Shown: positions 60,187 through 64,000 of the stretch, in pieces
How positions within the stretch are numbered: position 1 is the first letter of the stretch
Layout of the letters: every line of letters starts with the position of its first letter
Source: Sipunculus nudus
Taxonomy: Eukaryota; Annelida; Sipuncula; Golfingiida; Sipunculidae
Reading direction: 5' to 3'
NCBI GenBank assembly: GCA_026874595.1
Contig: CM049306.1
Coordinates: 19,771,019-19,835,018, forward strand
DNA: 64,000 nt
The notes under the pieces: generated by a model
Told to the model about the DNA's origin: nothing
Databases searched by the model: none
Seen by the model: the letters and a program-made list of their open reading frames with translations, nothing else
Program-made: the position numbers and the translations under genes

Positions 60187-60542
60187 CTGCAATGTAATTC
60201 AAGAATATTCTCAGGCAAAACCAATGGTAAAGTGTGTACGTACATCAGTTTCATTATACTAATAGTACCAGCTGTAACATGTTCAAGTACCAGCTGTAAC
60301 ATGTAAAATCCCCCCATTCCCCTCCCCGTGAATGGTGGTTTTGTCAGTAAACGGATGTGAGCTTTTCTGTATTAATTTGTAAAATAAATAGAATATTTAT
60401 TGCCATTTAGTGGACAGGAGGCGCTGCACTCAGGGTTCACTAATTACCGCGCCTACAGGTGTCTATTACGTAACAGATCACCAAACGCTGCACTTGTCTC
60501 ATTATAGCGGCGGCAGCTCGAGAGTTCGCACAGTTAATTTTT

Positions 60543-61538
60543 ATGGTCATTTACCTGTTAAATATGTCAGGGAATTTTGAATTAGAGACTTGGGCAGAGG
60601 AAACAAAGCTGTCCCCAAAAACAGTTGAAATATTGAAAACACAGGATATTAGTAAAAAGGATACGCTTTTGGCGTTGACGGAGGTGGACTTATCTGAACT
60701 CGGCCTGACCGTGGGCAGTAAAACCAAATTGAGGGAAGCAATTGTTCATTTGCGGAATGGACAGAAGGAATACAACCTGGCTAATAAACCGGTAACGACT
60801 GCAGAGCTGAGAAAGGACAGTAAACTACAAATGCTTGTTGAGGAGATGGCCGATTCAGGTGCATTTTTTAATGAAGACATACTGGGAACCGCCAGGGAGC
60901 AGCCAACAGAGGGACCGCCAAGAAACAGCTCAGCTAAAGGTAAACACTGTTTCCTTATTCCTGACTTTCTAACCAGCCCATTGATAGTATTAGAAGAATC
61001 CGACAATCCTCTGTATGGCTCAGATGAGGGCTCCCTTGTATGGCGTTCCAAGAATCGTAAACCTCGCCCAGAAGAAGTCAATTTAGCTCAGTGGATAAGC
61101 GCTAGTAACCGGATCCTGTGTAAATTAATTGAGGTGGGCGAAATAAATGACCTACAGCAAGTTAAACAGTACGCATCCTACCAAATAAAGATCGGCGAAT
61201 TCGCGCAAGTGAACAAAGTGCCATCTGTCATGGTATATGACCACAGGTTCCGCCAGCTACAGTCCGAAAACAATTACTCATGGGAAAAGGATGATGTACA
61301 TCTTGCCATGTTTCATTTAGAGAAAAGTGAAAAAGTTTTAACAAAGCAAAAATTTGGCCAATACCAACACAAAACAGTACGGCGTGACATAACAGGGGTT
61401 GAAATTTGCCGCGATTTTCAGACTGAAAGCGGCTGTAGGCGCCCTTTCTGTAGGTTCAGTCATGCGTGTATGGTCCCTGGATGTCGCCAAAAGCATCCCG
61501 AATACATGCACAACAGGTTGGGCCCCAATTGTAAATAG
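60543..61538 (+). CDS. Retrotransposon ORF1 (gag-like): SAM-like domain and CCCH zinc finger
   Basis: This 331-codon frame is in the gag position. Residues about 14-72 (LETWAEETKLSP ... TKLREAIVHL) resemble a SAM domain: a Trp near the start, a DLSELGL helix and a GSKTKLREAI end. SAM domains often self-associate, which would suit particle assembly. Near the C-terminus, CRDFQTESGC-RRPFC-RFSH gives a C-X8-C-X4-C-X3-H zinc finger, followed by CMVPGCRQKH, probably for RNA binding. An in-frame second Met at 60564 (MSGNFELETW) may be the true start, since the domain begins just after it. The frame ends in TAG at 61536-61538, with RT in the same frame directly after. Confidence 0.75.
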   Translation: MVIYLLNMSGNFELETWAEETKLSPKTVEILKTQDISKKDTLLALTEVDLSELGLTVGSKTKLREAIVHLRNGQKEYNLANKPVTTAELRKDSKLQMLVEEMADSGAFFNEDILGTAREQPTEGPPRNSSAKGKHCFLIPDFLTSPLIVLEESDNPLYGSDEGSLVWRSKNRKPRPEEVNLAQWISASNRILCKLIEVGEINDLQQVKQYASYQIKIGEFAQVNKVPSVMVYDHRFRQLQSENNYSWEKDDVHLAMFHLEKSEKVLTKQKFGQYQHKTVRRDITGVEICRDFQTESGCRRPFCRFSHACMVPGCRQKHPEYMHNRLGPNCK

Positions 61539-63212
61539 GAAATACCGGTCACCAGCCCATTGACGTCTTGTCTGCCAGTATGGAAAGAAGCTTTAGATAA
61601 GGATGTAGATAGGGACTTTATAGTCAACGGCATTACCTATGGTTTTAAAATTGTAGATAATAATTCATCCATTACACATGTGGAGTGCGAGAATTATCGC
61701 TCTGCTACCAACAGTGCTACAAGAAGCAAAGTTGAAATGCAAATTAGAGATGAGATAAATAAAGGAAATTACGTTCTATGTGCAAAAAAGCCCACTATTG
61801 TCAGTGCTTTGGGTGCTATTCCAAAGAAGGATAGTGATGAAATTAGACTGATTCATGATGCAAGTATGCCCCAGTGCGGTTCTCTCAATTCATATGCGTC
61901 TCCGGAGTCTGTCTCTTATGAAAATTTAGACACAGCTGTTAAATATATTAATAAGAATTCATTCATGGCAAAAGTTGACTTAAAGTGGGGATACCGGTCT
62001 GTTCCGATCCATAGGGATTGTTTCCAGGCTACAGGACTTAAATGGAAATTTTCTGGGGAAGATAAATCTAGATATATGTATGATACGCGGTTGTGTTTTG
62101 GCGCAAGTAAAAGTCCTGCGATATTTCAAAGAATTACCAAAGCAGTTGGTAGAATGATGAAAAGAAAGGGGTTTCATGGAATTATTGTTTATTTAGATGA
62201 CTTTTTATTAGTAGAGAACAGCGAGGAAAAATGCAGGAAAGCCTTACATACATTAATTGATCTTCTTACAGATCTAGGATTCTCAGTTAATTGGCGCAAG
62301 GTAGTAGCACCTACGAAAATCATCACGTTTTTGGGTATTGAAATAGACTCATCCTTGGAATTGCTGAGAATTCCAAGAGTGAAGCTTTGTGAGATTAAAT
62401 CAAATGTTTGTGCATGGCTAAATAAAATTTCCTTCACCAAACGGCAGTTGCAGCAAATAATAGGCAAATTAAACTGGGTAGCGTCCATTTTTAGGGTGGC
62501 ACGACCACTGTTAAGAAAACTGATAGATGTATGTAAATCTTTACAAAAACCTTCACACAGAACCAGGCTTAATGTGGAGCTACGGATGGAACTGCGAAGG
62601 TGGATATACTTCTTGCAAGGTGACCAATTCAATGGCGTGGCGTACATAAATGTTCGGAAACCACAGCCCGATATCACCATATCTACAGATGCCTGCGATC
62701 AGGGCGGCGCGGCGTGGCATCACAATAAGCGGCAGCAACGGAGCATGGATTGGTTCTATTGCAACTGGACGGTAGACTTCGCATTACTTGACATAGGTGG
62801 CAAAGACATTAATTTGAAAGAGCTTTATACAATTTTACTTGCAGTTCGCAGATGGCATAAAGACTGGTATAATAAGAAAGTGGTGGTTTACACTGATAAT
62901 AATGCTGCTAAATATTGGATAAACAAAGGTATGGGCAAGAACGCGCATGTAAATGTTTGGCTCCAGGAGATAGCATGGTTATCCTTGACTGGTAACTTCT
63001 GGTTAACAGCGAAACGAGTGCCCACAGAAAAGAACATCACAGCTGATGCGATCTCCCGGTTTCACAACTTAAACTTTGCTGCTATGGCCCAGGCAATGTT
63101 ACAGCAGCATTGTGGTATTGATATCGCAGACCATGAATACAGACTTTTTAACCATATGTCAACTGACGCTTTTTTTTGTGTGTTGCAGAACTGGAACAGT
63201 GGCAGACCTTGA
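61539..63212 (+). CDS. Retrotransposon reverse transcriptase / RNase H
   Basis: Open without interruption from the ORF1 stop to TGA at 63210-63212. There is no ATG near its start (TTG at 61560; first Met about 61737), so it is probably made by read-through of the UAG at 61536. Counting residues from 61560: RT motifs are LGAIPKK (84-90), RLIHDAS, AKVDLKWGY with catalytic Asp140, FGASKSPAIFQ, IVYLDDFLLV with Asp213-214, and FLGIEID. RNase H follows with STDA (Asp377), KELY (Glu421), YTDNNAA (Asp446) and TADAISR (Asp496). Length and order fit DIRS-type pol. The recombinase frame overlaps its end in -1. Confidence 0.9.
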   Translation, partial: EIPVTSPLTSCLPVWKEALDKDVDRDFIVNGITYGFKIVDNNSSITHVECENYRSATNSATRSKVEMQIRDEINKGNYVLCAKKPTIVSALGAIPKKDSDEIRLIHDASMPQCGSLNSYASPESVSYENLDTAVKYINKNSFMAKVDLKWGYRSVPIHRDCFQATGLKWKFSGEDKSRYMYDTRLCFGASKSPAIFQRITKAVGRMMKRKGFHGIIVYLDDFLLVENSEEKCRKALHTLIDLLTDLGFSVNWRKVVAPTKIITFLGIEIDSSLELLRIPRVKLCEIKSNVCAWLNKISFTKRQLQQIIGKLNWVASIFRVARPLLRKLIDVCKSLQKPSHRTRLNVELRMELRRWIYFLQGDQFNGVAYINVRKPQPDITISTDACDQGGAAWHHNKRQQRSMDWFYCNWTVDFALLDIGGKDINLKELYTILLAVRRWHKDWYNKKVVVYTDNNAAKYWINKGMGKNAHVNVWLQEIAWLSLTGNFWLTAKRVPTEKNITADAISRFHNLNFAAMAQAMLQQHCGIDIADHEYRLFNHMSTDAFFCVLQNWNSGRP

Positions 63213-64000
63213 AACAGGAACTGTCAGCATATCGGAAAGCAGCTTTCGCTGATACCACAAAAGCTACATACAAATGTCACCTCCGTGCATATTTACGTTT
63301 TTGTTTGTATTTTAAGTGTACGCCAGTACCTATTGATCGGGAATCATTATTGTTATATGCTGTTTTTTTGGCCAGATCGCTGAAACCAGAGAGTGTGCGA
63401 CAGTACCTAAATAAAGTTAGAATAATCCATCTGGAAGCAGGTATGTCTAATCCTTTAGAGAACAATTATGCTTTAAACATGCTACTGAGAGGAGTACGAC
63501 GTCGTAAAGGATCGCCTCCTCGGCAGAAATTGCCTATCACGCCAATGATTCTTCGAGACATTAAAAACAGGTTAAATCTGCGGGACTCTTTCCAGGCAAC
63601 GTTTTGGACAGTGTGTATAGTTGCCTTTCTAACCTTCTGTAGAAAATCTACATTATTGCTCAAGAGCCCTAATAAATTTGACCCGTCTTCTGATTTGACC
63701 TCGTGTGATCTCTCTCGTGTGGACGGCGGTCTTGTTCTAAACGTTAAGAGAACAAAAACAGTGCAGTATAAAGAAAGACAATTACAGATCCCTCTTACAC
63801 AAAACAATGGTGACTTGTGCCCAGTGTTAGCACTGGAAAATATGTGTACGCAGATTGGGGAGGTCGGCAGTAGGCCAGATATACCGCTGTTCGTATATCG
63901 ACACAAAAGCGGTGGCTTGAAAGTTATGACACACACGCTTTTTAATGATATGCTGAAAAGAACTCTTGAGACATGCGGCTACAATTCGTGCGAATACTCG
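63173..64000 (+). CDS. Tyrosine recombinase, partial at the window end
   Basis: The frame (-1 relative to RT/RNase H) is open from 63173 to the last base, about 276 codons. An N-terminal helical, core-binding-like region includes TTKATYKCHLRAYLRFC and ESVRQYLNKVRIIH. The catalytic part begins around 63520 (PITPMILRDIKNRL) and contains FLTFCRKSTLL, where the Arg at 63641-63643 fits the first catalytic Arg. The HxxR box and the Tyr nucleophile lie beyond 64000. In this group the enzyme integrates a circular DNA copy without an endonuclease. No ATG fits its start: expression is by -1 frameshift at T_TTT_TTT (63170-63176) or by splicing to an acceptor at 63186-63188. Confidence 0.8.

Larger units (their letters stand above)
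60420..64000 (+). mobile_element. Tyrosine-recombinase retrotransposon (DIRS order, Ngaro-like), 3' cut by window
   Basis: Base composition becomes more GC-rich near 60420 and three coding regions follow: ORF1 (SAM-like, zinc finger), RT-RNase H, and a tyrosine recombinase. RT with YLDD joined to a tyrosine recombinase defines the DIRS order. No methyltransferase lies between RNase H and the recombinase, which fits Ngaro better than DIRS1. All frames are free of random stops and the catalytic residues seen are intact, so the copy looks young. It is inserted antisense to the MAM gene, either in an upstream intron or upstream of the gene. The 5' boundary is approximate and the terminal repeats are not visible. 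Confidence 0.85.

Noticed and set aside
60746-61081. Antisense frame of 111 codons in ORF1
   Set aside because: Shadow of ORF1.
61560-61562. Start codon of the RT frame at 61560
   Set aside because: The codon is TTG, not ATG, and the frame is already open from the ORF1 stop. It is better read as a read-through product.
62189-62680. Antisense frame of 163 codons inside RT
   Set aside because: It is a shadow of the RT coding frame on the opposite strand with no domain of its own.
63277-63936. Minus-strand frames in the recombinase region
   Set aside because: The + strand in the -1 frame is open throughout and reads as a tyrosine recombinase; the minus frames are shadows.

Overview
The window looks like nuclear DNA of an animal, most probably a bivalve mollusc. 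It is AT-rich, its coding pieces are short exons with GT/GC..AG borders, its extracellular gene is built of MAM domains, and its introns are crowded with minisatellites and rolling-circle-like repeats of the kind known from bivalves. The species cannot be fixed from sequence alone. Nothing prokaryotic is present.

Layout. (1) Positions 330-1285, + strand: the last two exons of a gene whose product ends in a pleckstrin-homology (PH) domain. (2) About 1290-16500: intergenic DNA between this gene and the convergent MAM gene, holding minisatellites, a three-copy compound repeat (5751-8904) and several hairpin-ended repeats. (3) 16551-60186, - strand: the 3' part of a large multi-MAM gene. I resolve 19 exons encoding five MAM domains (about 955 codons). 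Each domain is split over three exons (A, B, C). Four domains are preceded by a small Thr/Pro-rich linker exon. Every internal exon is phase 1 at both ends, so the gene reads as a tandemly duplicated exon cassette. The last exon ends in TGA at 16551-16553; the 5' end lies beyond the resolved exons. (4) About 60420-64000, + strand: the 5' part of a tyrosine-recombinase (DIRS/Ngaro-type) retrotransposon, with a SAM-like plus zinc-finger ORF1, reverse transcriptase/RNase H, and a recombinase cut by the window end.

The introns carry most of the unusual content. At least four families of repeat share one architecture: a 5' end of AACTAGA or AACAAG, a subterminal motif that recurs as the complement of a 3' hairpin, tandem-repeat or simple-repeat cores, and a 12-14 bp hairpin with a 3-nt loop at the 3' end. 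Stem sequences differ completely between families while the fold is kept. I interpret them as non-autonomous Helitron/Helentron-like elements; no Rep/helicase gene is present. One is nested inside another (39524-42527).

The retrotransposon appears to need recoding: an in-frame UAG separates ORF1 from RT, and a T_TTT_TTT heptamer, or alternatively a splice acceptor, separates RNase H from the recombinase. Other notable points are a 3.5-kb 72-bp minisatellite starting 63 bp from the terminal MAM exon, a tandem duplication that copies a splice acceptor of the MAM gene, two probable GC-AG introns, and a perfect palindrome GGTGGCGCCACC shared by otherwise unrelated repeats.
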